Of a stretch of DNA of 64,000 nt, positions 11,739 through 23,168 are shown in pieces. The position numbers and the translations under genes are program-made. Within the stretch, counting starts at the first letter, position 1; each line of letters begins with the position of its first letter. The DNA is from Melieria omissa (lineage: Eukaryota > Arthropoda > Insecta > Diptera > Ulidiidae). The DNA lies in assembly GCA_963971225.1 (NCBI GenBank), contig OZ020269.1, positions 3,472,001-3,536,000 on the forward strand. The letters are read 5' to 3'. The notes beneath the pieces are model-generated. The model saw only the letters and a list, made by a program, of their open reading frames with translations, made no database searches and was not told where the DNA came from.

Positions 11739-14041
11739 ATGCAGCTACTGTTTGCTGTATTCGCCGCCTTGGGTATGGGCTGCGGCGTCAACTCGTACGC
11801 CGTTCGCTATCCGCATCGTGCGGAGTTGCTGTCTTACGCGCCGGCACGTGGCGAATTTCCAGTGCAGAATGCGCAGGCGCACGGCTACATACGCTATCTG
11901 GCCGAAGATGGATCGGAGCGACTGATCGGCTACAATTATCCGGAGCCGTTGTATGGCGTACGTCGTGTCAGTCAAGAAGCCACCAGACTGTCATCGGACA
12001 ACAGACTCGAATCGGAAGTGGAGCTACAACACGCCAAAAACCGTTTGGATCACTTCCGAACCTGGTGCCAGCAGCGCTACGAGGCCCTGCAGTTGGAGGT
12101 GCAGCGCCTGCACGCAGAGGGCAAGCAGCCGCCGGTAAATATGCTACAGCAACTCAAGCCGTTGGAAGCCATCTTGGGCGCAGCCAACTACAATGTCACT
12201 GGCGAAACGCCCGAAGTAACACAGGCGCGGGAGGAGCACTTGCGCATCTGGAATGAGTCACGACTCAAAGTGTTGCAGCTGGAATCCGAACATCTAAAAT
12301 TGCAAGGTCAGCAGGCGACCGACATCAGGCCTATCTCCTACGATCGCGTTGAGGATCAGCAGCTCAAGCAACCGCTGGTAGCCATCGGGGAAACTGAGGA
12401 GCAGAAGAAGGCACGAGCGGAGTATTTGCGCATTTACAATGAACATCTGCTGCGTGTGCAACCTCTGCAAGCCGCGCATTTGGGCGACCCCCAGCAGCCA
12501 GCCGGCTTTGCTGGGGAAGGTGCACTGCTGAAGCAGGCAAACACGTTGGCACAGCCCGATCTTCAGATCACTGAGCGGCAGCAGCAACAAGTACTCCGCG
12601 AAACGCCGGAGGTACAGCGCGCCAAGGAGGAGCACTTGCGGCTTTGGAATGAGGCGAAGCTGCGCGCCGAGCAGGAGAACGCGCGTAAAAAAGATGCTGG
12701 CGCGTTGGACGCAATTATTGTTAACCTCAAAGCCAGCACAGCCAGCGCACAGGCAGAAATTTCAAAGCCTGCAATTACGGCCAAGGTGAGAATGAATAAC
12801 AAGTTGAGATGCGAGGTGTGAAATGGATCATTTCGAATATTATAGAGTTATATAGACTAAAAAAGATAGGTAAATCGATTTTGCGCACTTTCCAGATTTT
12901 GCCCTCGTTATCGGAAGCGACACTTGCACCGGCTACACCCATAATTGTCAACACAGCATCGGAAGCCTTCAAAGCGGATTCCACCGCCGCATCAGTGTCA
13001 GATCTTTCCGCACTGCCGTCTATCGACTATACAGACACACAGGTGATAGCAGCAGCGGATCCTGCAGCACTCAGTATTGTGCCAGGCGTACAGCAACCAA
13101 TTCCTGCTCTATTCACTGCTTCGCAGCAATTGCAGGCGCAAGAAGCACAAACTCTGACGCCCACCGTTGCCACGCCTCAGGCACCAGCACCAATTCAAGA
13201 CACACCCGAGGTGCAGCGAGCACGTGAGGAGCATTTGCAGTTGGTGAAGCAGGCACAAATAAAGGACAGCCAGCTTCTCATTCCCGAACACCAGCAAGTC
13301 AGAGGTGACATTGCGCTGGGGGCTGCAGATGAAGCGTTGGAAACCGAGCGTTTGCGTGCGGCCGAAGAGAAGTTGCGCACAGAGGAGCGTTTCAGCGAAA
13401 AAGAGCGCATTCGAGAGGAGCAGCGTATGATGGAAGTGGAGCGCTTTAACTTGCAGCAGGAAGAACAACGCCGGGTGGAGCTGGAGCGGTTTGCCGAGCT
13501 TGACCAGCGTAAATCTCCCCAACAACAATCACTACAGCTGCAATCTGAGCAAGAAAATCGCTTTGAGTTGCCCCCACAGGCGCAATTGGCCGATCCGGTC
13601 AAAGCTCAACTACGACTCACTGTGCCGGCCGCTGTGCCTGCAAGCAACAAATATGACAACAACCCGTTCCTCATGCATTTTGCCTTGGTGGGCCAGCAAA
13701 AGCTTGGACAATACCCCAACGCGGGATACTACTATATACCGGACGCCAGCCCCACCGCCAATCTAGACAATTCTTTTCTTGTACGTCAGATACAGGTTGC
13801 TAACCAGAATCGCGTGAACCCTACCGCCCTTCAACCCACTCCGGTCTTTCTGCTTAAGTCTAAGGAGGTACAGCAAGCATCGGATCCGAATTTTATTGGG
13901 CTGGCGGAACTGGAGAAGGCCAGACGCGAACACTTTCGTGCGCATGAAATTGCGTTGGAGCAGCTGCGAGCGGCCAATACGAACAGTGGCAACGAGAAGG
14001 ATTGCAAGCAGGATGCTGTGATTGAAGGTGGAACTTCTTGA
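11739..14041 (+). CDS. Secreted cuticular protein with 18-residue motifs
   Basis: The gene has two coding exons, 11739-12785 and 12896-14041. The 110-bp phase-0 intron has GTGAGA at the donor and TTTCCAG at the acceptor. The product is 730 residues. Residues 1-19 form a hydrophobic signal peptide (MQLLFAVFAALGMGCG), so it should be exported to the extracellular matrix. Its core repeat matches the insect cuticular 18-residue motif, known as PVxDTPEVAAARAAH: ETPEVTQAREEH at about 156, a degenerate copy at about 218, ETPEVQRAKEEH at about 288, DTPEVQRAREEH at about 451 and a weak copy near 685. Glutamine- and glutamate-rich coiled-coil-like stretches separate the repeats, notably about 500-560. 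There is no Rebers-Riddiford chitin-binding domain. It probably helps build cuticle; its partner and stage are not visible. The start is the first ATG after the predicted cap site. Confidence 0.85.
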
Positions 14042-16306
14042 AATTCCCAGTATTCAGATTTGGAAGCCATTTATGTGAAGGCACAGTACGGCTGAGGTTT
14101 TGTTTTTTCATCAGGCTAGAGAATTCGGATTTAATTTTGGAACTGTCAAATTGGTAGAGTTTTAAGTTTTGTAGCTCGTAAGCATGAAGTACGGAATTTA
14201 ATGAAGCAAATGTTGAGAAAAACAAATGCTGGTTTGTTTTCATATTTGCATTTGTTAAAGGGAACGCAGCGGTTAAGGGAATCTGGGAATTTTGAGCTCG
14301 TTTTCATTAACAGTAACATGCGTCTTGGAACCTTGAAAGTCTCCTATAACTGTTGCGAAGTAGTGAATTTCATATGTTTGGTTATATTGTGAAAATTTTA
14401 AACTTCTCACTTTCAATTTTTCACCTTTGGTAGAACTGAACTCGTAGTATCGATCTATCAATGCCCACTATCCTGTTAACTTGCTAAAAGATTTCATTAT
14501 ACTGTTTCATGTTAAACTTGCTTTCATATTTCCGGAAATAACTTCAACTGTTGAAAATGTCATTGACTCGAATCTTAGTTTGGGTTGAGTATCAAAGGAA
14601 ATTTAGCATACTAAAAATCGTGTGGTGAATCATGAATTAACGTTTCTTGGATTCCGGTGATTTGATAAACCCGTTTTACATCAACGGAGATGTGTGGGGA
14701 TTGTGTGTTTGAGACTATGCGTCAAAGTTTAATATCCGCAAGAATAGATTGATGGAGTGTTTCTTGTGATACGCATTGTCCGATAATCGTCAATTGGTAC
14801 ATTGAAGCTAAGCTTTCTGGCGGAGCCGCTATTACACCACATGGAAATCAAGCTGATGAAATGAATTCGAAATCAAAATCAATAAATAAAAAACGCAATT
14901 TGCATTCATTGCGGCTTTGGCGGATGTATGTCGTGTGACACCTTGCCGCTGGCAATTAGCATCCCAGATGTGCGCTCGCACAGTTGGCACAATTTAAAAT
15001 GTAGATTTCGTATCTGAGCCGTAAATAGCAACAATGGTCTGATGGCTCCTCGTTGTCAGACGCACAGCTGTAGCGATCAGGTTGCTGTCGCGCCACGTGC
15101 CACAGCCATGGGGCCGCGGCTGCCGCCATTCCTCCTGGGTCTAGTTCACCGTTATCTATGTTAATTGTGAGCTTTCGCTGCCCGCTTGAATGTGAAAGTG
15201 TTGGCTTTATTTGTTACTAAGTGTTTGCAGTAAACTCTGCGAGGAATCAGCATGTCCCTAGCACTCACGTCGCGCTCAGGCAGCAGGTTTTGGTTTTGTG
15301 TGCTCGACCTACCGCAACTTTGCATGATAAATGCTTTCAGGTCGAACTGAATTTTTGCTCTGGTTCTGGTTTTGGCAATGTGATAAGCCGGTCGATAAGA
15401 TAAACTATACGAGATAACCTTGGCGTAGGTATAGGAAAAGTTTATTGGAAAATGCAAGTATTTTCATGCTCATGAGTGAATTCGTGTAATCAATTTATGT
15501 GGCGCAAATTGATTAATAAACATACGCATATGTACATGTGTACATATACTTACGTACATACATGTCTGTGAAAGGGATGTCTCCTTCGAATTTGTTCGAT
15601 GGTTACTAAGTTACTTTTCGCTTAGTAGCTAATTAGTTCAAAATACTACGCAAATTATCGATTTTCAATCATACTGCAGTATGAGTTATAGTAAAATATG
15701 GGTACATGTGGGTGTGTAGTATCTGCTTATCGGTACATAAGTTAGTTGCTCAAAAGGTCGCAGAGCAGAACATTTCAGTGGAGTCAGATCCAGGGAAATA
15801 GGTATTTGCCAGCAGAGAAATAACCAACATTATTTATTGCATGAACTGTCACAATTTGGAATCGGATGTGTACCTATGAACTTGACCTACAGCGGCTGGT
15901 GAGCGACTCTCTGTTTGACTGTTAGACTGGAGGCTTGGGTGAGTAATCAAGTGCCAAAAACCGTTAAATACAAAAACCATTTTTTTTCTCGGCGGCTATA
16001 TGAGCAAAGAAGAAGTGACAGGAAGTTTGGGTCTAGACCGAACTGTAAATATGCGCTTATCTCGTTTTGTTTGCGTGTAATTGCGTTCCAGATCAAATTA
16101 ACTCGAGTGCAGCCGCCGCGCCGCGGAATATTGCGATTGTTTGGCTGATGCAAATATTGATGGATATTTGTTCAGGCATCTCATATTTTTAGGAGTTGTG
16201 GTTGTAGATGACATATGAATGTGTTACGTATAATAAATACATACATACATATGTACATACAAGAGAGAGATTTCGGTATATAAAGTTGGAAAAATTAATC
16301 GCAAGT
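14042..16306. other. Spacer 3' of the cuticular gene
   Basis: No gene is supported. AATAAA at 14881-14886 could serve the upstream gene but is 840 bp away. ACAT/GTAC microsatellite-like DNA occurs near 15525-15560 and 16240-16260. Confidence 0.5.
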
Positions 16307-16827
16307 ATATACAAATCACCCCTGCTTGTCACCTTATCGCAGTGCGGGGGCTTAGTCACGAGGATCCGGCCTAGCCATGCTGATGGGCATGGTCGAACTA
16401 TGTTTCGGTCATGTCCCGTGGGTTCAACCGGGTCAGACGGGCACCCGGGGAGTATGAACTAAGCGCTACCATCTATCCGAACCTCCCTCAAACCTATCCC
16501 TCTGCTTCCCGTCACTTCTCTATCCCTACCTAAAATCCAGGGGCGTCGGTTCCCACAATGGGCGGCACCTGGTCTGCGTCTGACTCCAGTGGGGCGGCAG
16601 TTTTTCCTTTCACCTGGCAGTAGGTATAAAACGCAACCCCCCTTTTCAATGGTGAAGCCTACTCCTGGTTTTTCTGCACGGGGTAACCAGACTTCTGGGA
16701 ATCCTCCCGCCGATCTGTCGGCGGGTTGGGCATTGGATGTGCAGGCCCAAAGCTCACCTTTCCTTACGACCGAGACTGACACTCAGGGTCCCGGAGGAAG
16801 CAAATTACTAGCGATGGCACATTGACT

Positions 16828-17943
16828 ATGTCAATGGAGAGCCTACTGTTGGAGGAGAATGTGGACAGACTAATGTCAGAAGCATCAAAGTCAGCCGTCA
16901 AGATTGATGGAGATGTGGAGATGTTAGATAGCCCACCTACTTCAACGAGTCGAATTCGGGTACCATGCGTATCTCCGAAAACGGTTAAACCTGGTGCGAA
17001 CCAGGAGAGTGCCGGTAAGGAGGTTGCTGGCATCAAGGGTTCGAAGGCAGGTGAAGAGCTGTCTGCCAGACAGCGCAAAAGGAAGAGGCAGAACAAGAGG
17101 AAAGCTGCCGTGAAAGCAGCGGCAAGTACGCAAGTTTTGCCAACCTCAACACCTGTGATGGCCACAGGAAAGCGTGACAGAACGGGCGATGATTCGTCTG
17201 CTATGGCACACTCTTCTGAGGCCGCTCTGGGGTCTGAGCACTCGGATGTGAAGAGTAGCAAGGCAAAGAGGAGGAAGGTCCTTGGACCGGAATCGGACGT
17301 GCCGGCACGCTCGCCGCAGGAGTCTACAGGTCAGCCGTCTACTGAAATGGAGACGGCTGCAGGATCCCGGAAAATGTCGGATGACACTCAGCCATCCACC
17401 TCTGGTGCCACTTTCGCGGAAGCGGCTGCCAAAGCGATGATGGTTGAGATACATACCGACAGAGGAAATTGTCTGTTGCCCAAAGGACAGCAAGACTTTT
17501 TCGACTCCTACCTTTGGAAGGCAATCGGTGATTCGAAAGAAACACTGATGTTCGAAACAAAGCGCGTTGAAAACGGCATCATTAAGGTGTAATGCTCCAA
17601 CGCGTTTTCTCGAGAATGGCTGGAAAAAGTCGTAGCGAAGATGCCAGCCTGTGAAAAGAGTAAGTTCGTGCTCACGGACCTGGATACCGGGTATTCTCCG
17701 GAAGCCAGGTGAAATCCTTGCACGTATCCGTGCCCAGAACGCAAGCCTGGACACGAGTCTATGGCGAATATACTCGCTAACCAGGAATGTATCGGCTGTC
17801 AACAAAGAAGTCGGTGCACACCTGGTGGTGGGTATTGACTTAGACTCGTTGAAGGTCCTGAAGTCGAAGTACGGGTACCGTCCCCACCTACACCTGGGGC
17901 GGGTGCACTTGCGCCTACAGGACAAGGAGGAGGATAAGGCGTG
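16828..17943 (+). pseudogene. LOA ORF1 (Gag-like), broken
   Basis: The first open part, 16828-17592, encodes about 254 residues with a lysine/arginine-rich segment (RQRKRKRQNKRK) expected to bind RNA. It ends at an in-frame TAA at 17590-17592. Similarity continues past the stop and then moves to another frame, 17651-17943, where RIRAQNASLDTSLWRIY and LVVGIDLDSLKVL match the corresponding part of the second LOA copy (HAQNPGIDTKLWRVL, LVVRIDEASADDL). This C-terminal region resembles the DUF4780 domain of insect LINE ORF1 proteins. At least one stop and one frameshift separate it from a working protein. Confidence 0.75.
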
Positions 17944-17954
17944 ACGGTAGCTTC

Positions 17955-19385
17955 GGTCCCTGACATGACTGAATTTATTATCACGCAGATCAACTTGCAG
18001 CATAGAAAATCGTCTACTGCTCTACTATGCAGCAGGCATGCGAAACTGCAAACATGTCCTCAAATAATATTAATCCAAGAGCCATGACACGGTGTGCTAT
18101 TTTTTAAATCTATGAGGACAAAAGTCAAATTTTGAAATACCATTTTTTAATGAAAAAACACCATGAATCAACTGTCAATACATCATACTGTCTATAAAGG
18201 TTGATTTTATGACCATGGTGTTTTTTAATAGCAAATTTAATTAAAATGTGTACCATTTTGCCGCGCTACTGATTTTTGTCCTCCTAGATTTGAAAATAAG
18301 CACACTGTGCATGGGTGTGCTATAAGCGTATCTGTGGTCTGGGTGCCATTACGTGGGGACAAATCCTTCAAGACGAAGGGAGTGATAGACCGCGAGCATG
18401 TATCATCATGCCGCGGTCGATCGAATGCACGATGCTTAGACAATTCTGTTCTCAAGATGTCGTTGCGGTTAAAATAAAGTACTGGGTTGATGGGAACAGA
18501 GTCGAAACTGTAATAGTAACGGCCTACCTGCCGTATGACTCTATACTTGCTCCTCCATCGAGGGAGTTAATGGAAGTCGTCCAGTATGCTGAATCCAGGG
18601 GTTTGGGACTCATAGTGGGCTGCGACGCAAATTCACAGACCATTGTTTGGGGTAGCAGTAAATGCAATCCCAGGGGTACTAAACTTTTGGAATTCCTTAT
18701 GTCGGCTGATCTGGTGATTCAGAACGTTGATAACAAACCAACTTTTGTGACCAGCAGAAGACAAGAAGTGATTGATCTAACACTAACCAACAGGAAAGTA
18801 GCAGATCAGATCATGCAATGGCGGATATTGGAGGAGGTCTCTCTTTCAGATCACCGCTTCATCGAATTCCGACTCGGTATTGATCTAATGTCGATACCAG
18901 GTGGACGGAATCCTCGCAAGGTGGACTGGAACAGATTTGGTGAGCTTCTGACAGAGCGTATACCAATCCTGAAAAAACTCCGAACTACAGCCAAGATTGA
19001 AGAAGCGACTAGAGAACTAGGAGCAACTTTGACTGGCTGCTATGAGGAGGTGTGTCCGCTGAGAGCGAGCAGACAAGGTAAAGCAGTTCCATGGTGGAGT
19101 GCCGAGCTTTCGAAGCTACGCAAACGATCTAGGAAGCTTCTGGATAGGGCCTTAAAGACCCGAAAAGAGAATGACTGGACCAACTATCACCTCGTCCAAA
19201 GAGAATTTAAGAAGAAAGTGAGGTTTGCCAAACTGGACTCTTTCAGAAACTTTTGTAATGAGGTTGAAGGTATGAAGGAGTCAGCAAGACCGTGCAGGGT
19301 TCTACAAAGAGACCGAGCGGTTAAGCTTGATTCTCGTCGCCTGCCTGATGGATCCTATACTACCTCTAAATCGGAAACTAACTAA
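17955..19385 (+). pseudogene. LOA ORF2 endonuclease part, interrupted
   Basis: The domain starts with ITQINLQHRKSSTALL, the first strand of the AP-like endonuclease, and reaches IQEP before a 222-bp MITE at 18088-18309 cuts it. It resumes at RICGLGAITW and runs open to 19385. Active-site motifs are visible: the catalytic Q..E region, IVGCDANSQ (Asp and Asn) and LSDHR (Ser-Asp-His). The stop at 19385 coincides with a short direct repeat (TCCTATACTACCTCT) at about 19351 and 19388, probably a small duplication. Without the MITE and one copy of its target duplication, the two halves join in frame. Confidence 0.8.
18088..18309. mobile_element. Transib-like MITE with 23/23 ends
   Basis: This 222-bp element begins CACGGTG and ends CACTGTG, with inverted repeats of about 38 bp. 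Left: heptamer 18088-18094, 23-bp spacer 18095-18117, ACAAAAGTC at 18118-18126. Right, on the minus strand: heptamer 18309-18303, 23-bp spacer 18302-18280, ACAAAAATC at 18279-18271. Flanks are CATGA (18083-18087) and CATGG (18310-18314), a 5-bp duplication with one mismatch. It is inserted in the endonuclease of the LOA element, and precise removal restores the reading frame. Ends, spacing and duplication fit Transib; a 4-bp duplication (CATG) cannot be excluded. Confidence 0.75.
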
Positions 19386-19847
19386 ATCCTATACTACCTC
19401 TATAATACTCTCCTAGCGACCCATTTTCCGGGAAGCAGGTTAATTTCCACTGTGGTGGGCAGTTGTGTCGTCAATGACACAGGTAATAGAACTAAAAGGC
19501 TTACAGTCAAACCTAAATTGGAGCGTCAGCGGCAAGCAACTGTCAAAATTGCTTCATGCCCATACAAATTGTATGGGGAAACCGCAATTGAAACGCTCTG
19601 ACGCTGAGCTATTCGAATTTCCAATTTTGACAGCGCGTTAGCAGTTGAAGTTGGCTGCGACAAACAAAAACGCCTGTGAATTATATTTGATTTGATTTAA
19701 AGTGTGAGGAATTTATTCAAATAAGAGCTAAGTTTTGCAAAATAATAATAGTTTTTTGGCAACTAAACAGATATTTTTTTGACATTGTTTTCATTTCATG
19801 ATTTTGACAATCAACGCTTCAATTTCGGTATGCCACACTGAGCGAGA

Positions 19848-22800
19848 AGGAAGGGAGCGGACATACAAGGCAAAGTCTCTGATTGCGTTCAACCTGGCGA
19901 ACGCCAGAACGATCCTTGTCCCTGTCCAATCCAAGCTGATGCACAGCCTCCGCGCGGCCCCTTCTGGATAGCTATTTGGCATCCGCTGAATAGTGAACTA
20001 ATGTGTGCAGCGAGTCCTATCCCCAGGACTTAAAATTTGGGTTGTGCGCAGGGTTTGGTGCCCGCCACGGAAAACCAAATACCAATGAAAGCCAAAAAGC
20101 AAGCCTCGGAAGGAACCCACAATGTTGACGACCACAGCAAACGATTCAAGGACCATGATTTGAGGATATGCACCTGGAATGTCCGGACCCTCTATAGGGA
20201 AGGTGCCTCTATCCAACTGGCGGAAGCCCTCACGAAATGTAAGGCTGACATCACCGCCATCCAGGAAATGCGATGGACAGGACAAGGTTGCTCCAAGCGA
20301 GCAGACTGCGATATCTACTACAGCTGCCATGCGGAGAAGCGCGAATTTGGCTGCGGATTTGTGGTCAGCAAGAGACTTCGCCACCACGTCTCTCGGTTCA
20401 CTCCGGTGAACGAACGGCTGGCTTCGATCCGCATCAAAGCTAAATACTTTAGCATCAGCCTAATTTGCGCGCACGCCCCGACGGAAGAGAAGGACGATGC
20501 GGCCAAGGATGCCTTCTATGCGAAGCTCGAGGACGTCTACGACAGGTGCCCGGCCCATGACGTCAAAATTGTCCTCGGGGACTTCAACGCAAAAGTCGGG
20601 CGAGAAGGCATCTTTGGCCCCACAGTCGGGCAGTTCAGCCTCCATGGGACCACTTCGAACAACGGTCTGAGGCTGATCGATTTCGCCGCGGCACGAAACA
20701 TGGTAGTTAGTAGCACCAGATTCCAGCACCTCGATATCCACAAGGCCACCTGGTTATCCCCCGATCAATCCACCCGCAACCAGATTGATCACATTGTGAT
20801 TGATGGAAGGCATGCTTCTAGCATTCTAGATGTGCGCACGTTCCGAGGACCCAACATCGACTCGGACCACTACCTTGTTGCAGCCAAGGTACGCATGCGT
20901 CTTTGCGCAGCGAAGACCGCACAACCTAGTTTGCGAAGAAAGCTGGACATCAGTAAGCTGCGATCACAAGGGGTAGCCGAATCCTACTCCGCTCAACTCT
21001 CCAACCAGCTCGGTCGCTCCCCCTCTCCACCTGATAACATCGGCGGATTATGGGCTCACTTATCCCACTCTATGCGCGCCGCCGCAGAAAATGTCCTTGG
21101 TTTTCGACGCCCACCACCAAAAAACCAATGGTACGATGAAGAGTGTCGCGCAGCCACTGCAGTGAAGAATGCTGCATACAAGAAGACCCTGCAGTCGGCT
21201 GCCACGCGAGCCATGACAGAAAAATACCGGGAGGAGAGGAAGAAAGAGAGGTGCCTTTTTAGACGCAAGAAACGGGAGCAAGAAAGGCGCGAGCGTGAAG
21301 AAATCGAGGAGTGCAGGAGCAGGAATGACGCCCGAAAATTCTTCCAAAAAGTTAAGCGTCTTACGGAAGGATTTAAGCCTGGGGCATCTTCTTGCAGAGA
21401 CGAAAACGGGGATCTGGTTACGGATGCGCAGGGTGTGCTGAGGTTGTGGAAGGAGCACTTCACCAAGCTGCTCGCAGGCGACGAAAGGAACAATACCGCC
21501 AGTGGTGAAGATGTCCAGATGGCACCAATCGACGACGACGGTGTGGATGTGCCACCGCCCAGCCATGACGAGGTCCGGGTCGCTATCCAGCGACTCAAGA
21601 ACAACAAAGCTGCAGGGCCGGATGGGCTACCAGCTGAATTGTTCAAGGCCGGCGGCGGTGAGCTGATTGGGTGCATGCATCAGCTCATTTGCAAAATATG
21701 GCTGGAGGAACGAATGCCCAACGATTGGAACCTCAGTGCCCTTTGTCCTGTGCTGAAGAAAGGCGACCCAACAATATGCGCCAACTACAGGGGTATCAGC
21801 CTACTTCCCATTGCATACAAGGTCCTGACGAGCGTATTATGTGAAAGACTAAAGCCACTCGCCAAGGCGCTGATTGGACCTTATCAGTGCGGCTTTAGAC
21901 CTGGTAAGTCCACCATCGACCAGATATTCACTCTACGCCAAATCCTGGAGAAGACCCATGAGAACCAAATCGATACACACCATCTCTTCATCGATTACAA
22001 GGCAGCATTCGATAGCCCGATAAGGGATCGCCTATATGCCGCATTGTCTGAACTTGGTATCCCTGCAAAGCTCGTGAGACTTTGCAGAGCGACGTTGAGC
22101 AATACGCGCAGCTCCGTCAAGGTTGGAAGTGACCTCTCCGACCCCTTTGATACCGTTCGAGGTTTCAGACAGGGCGATCCTTTGTCCTGCGACCTCTTCA
22201 ACTTCACCATGGAGAGTGTGCTGCGCAAGGCCGGTGTACATCGTAATGGCACAATTTTCAACAAAAGTGTCCAGCTCCTTGCTTACGCTGATGATATTGA
22301 TGTCATCGGACGTAACAAGCGAGATGTCACCGCTGCCTTTGCGGCTATCGAAAGAGAATCTGCCAAAATGGGTCTGGTGGTAAATGAGGGCAAGACGAAG
22401 TATATGCTGTCTACACGCAGGGACTCGCAGCGGCTAGGGTCTCACGTCGAGGCCGACAGGTATGCTTTTGAAGTTGTCAAGGAATTCGTCTACCTTGGCA
22501 CCGCCATCAACAGCAGCAATGATGTCAGTCTGGAGATAAAGCGAAGGATAACTCTTGCCAACAGGTGCTACTACGGTCTCGGTAGGCAATTGAGAAGTAG
22601 AGACCTCTCTCGACCGACAAAACTTTCACTCTATAGGACGCTTATCTTGCCCGTGCTCCTCTATGGCGCTGAAGCATGGACAATGACACGAAACGACATA
22701 GCGGCCCTTGGAGTGTTCGAGAGGAAGGTGCTTCGCAAAATCTTCGGCCCTGTTCGGGTTGGTGACGACTATCGCATACGAACCAATAACGAGCTGTATG

Positions 22801-23103
22801 AGCTGTATAAGGACATGGACGTAGCGCAGCGAATTAACATCCAGCGGCTACGCTGGCTCGGTCATGTCTGCCGCATGGACGACGAAGCTCCGGCGAAAAA
22901 GGTATTCGATGCGATGGTTGGAGGTCGACGGCGTAGAGGGAGGCCGTGTCTCCGGTGGAATGACCAAGTGGAAGAGGCCCTGGTATCTCTTGGTGTGACC
23001 AACTGGAGAAGGCGCGCGCGAAGCAGAGGCGCCTGGAGAGAAGTTTTGCGGCAGGCCGTAACCCGATAACGGGTTGTTATGGCCAGTTAAGTAAGTAAGT
23101 AAG
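19848..23103 (+). mobile_element. Full-length RTE non-LTR retrotransposon
   Basis: A 3.26-kb element is flanked by an exact 12-bp duplication CACTGAGCGAGA (19836-19847 and 23104-23115). It has a short 5' leader (about 237 nt), one long ORF and a very short 3' end terminating in a GTAA/TAAG microsatellite, the usual RTE tail. It lies inside a Harbinger-like MITE that is itself inside a LOA element, so it is the youngest of the three. Both protein domains look complete, so it may be competent or recently active. Confidence 0.9.
20085..23069 (+). CDS. RTE endonuclease-reverse transcriptase
   Basis: An uninterrupted ORF of 994 residues from the first in-frame ATG. The frame is open upstream to about 20037, but without ATG. 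The AP endonuclease occupies residues about 25-270: ICTWNVRTL (Asn 32), IQEMRW (Glu 61), VLGDFNAKVG (Asp 166, Asn 168), QIDHI (Asp 235) and SDHY (260-263), all catalytic positions present. The reverse transcriptase spans about 500-800 with FIDYKAAFDS, GFRQGDPLSCDLFN and the catalytic YADD at 734-737. The C-terminus has the arginine/tryptophan-rich motif of RTE elements (WRRRARSRGAWREV). The enzyme would nick target DNA and copy its own RNA at the nick (target-primed reverse transcription) in the nucleus. I see no frameshift or missing catalytic residue. Confidence 0.93.
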   Translation: MKAKKQASEGTHNVDDHSKRFKDHDLRICTWNVRTLYREGASIQLAEALTKCKADITAIQEMRWTGQGCSKRADCDIYYSCHAEKREFGCGFVVSKRLRHHVSRFTPVNERLASIRIKAKYFSISLICAHAPTEEKDDAAKDAFYAKLEDVYDRCPAHDVKIVLGDFNAKVGREGIFGPTVGQFSLHGTTSNNGLRLIDFAAARNMVVSSTRFQHLDIHKATWLSPDQSTRNQIDHIVIDGRHASSILDVRTFRGPNIDSDHYLVAAKVRMRLCAAKTAQPSLRRKLDISKLRSQGVAESYSAQLSNQLGRSPSPPDNIGGLWAHLSHSMRAAAENVLGFRRPPPKNQWYDEECRAATAVKNAAYKKTLQSAATRAMTEKYREERKKERCLFRRKKREQERREREEIEECRSRNDARKFFQKVKRLTEGFKPGASSCRDENGDLVTDAQGVLRLWKEHFTKLLAGDERNNTASGEDVQMAPIDDDGVDVPPPSHDEVRVAIQRLKNNKAAGPDGLPAELFKAGGGELIGCMHQLICKIWLEERMPNDWNLSALCPVLKKGDPTICANYRGISLLPIAYKVLTSVLCERLKPLAKALIGPYQCGFRPGKSTIDQIFTLRQILEKTHENQIDTHHLFIDYKAAFDSPIRDRLYAALSELGIPAKLVRLCRATLSNTRSSVKVGSDLSDPFDTVRGFRQGDPLSCDLFNFTMESVLRKAGVHRNGTIFNKSVQLLAYADDIDVIGRNKRDVTAAFAAIERESAKMGLVVNEGKTKYMLSTRRDSQRLGSHVEADRYAFEVVKEFVYLGTAINSSNDVSLEIKRRITLANRCYYGLGRQLRSRDLSRPTKLSLYRTLILPVLLYGAEAWTMTRNDIAALGVFERKVLRKIFGPVRVGDDYRIRTNNELYELYKDMDVAQRINIQRLRWLGHVCRMDDEAPAKKVFDAMVGGRRRRGRPCLRWNDQVEEALVSLGVTNWRRRARSRGAWREVLRQAVTR

Positions 23104-23168
23104 CACTGAGCGAGAGCGTTGCGTCAGAAAACGCAACGCTAAACGCTAAAATTTAGGTTTGACTGTTA

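Larger units (their letters stand above)
19504..23165. mobile_element. PIF/Harbinger-like MITE split by an RTE
   Basis: The left end CAGTCAAACCTAAATT (19504) recurs inverted at the right end, finishing at 23165. TTA flanks both sides (19501-19503 and 23166-23168), the 3-bp TWA duplication typical of PIF/Harbinger. Taking out the RTE insertion leaves about 394 bp (19504-19847 joined to 23116-23165). The interior is partly palindromic, with several GACGCT/AGCGTC words. No protein is encoded. Confidence 0.75.
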
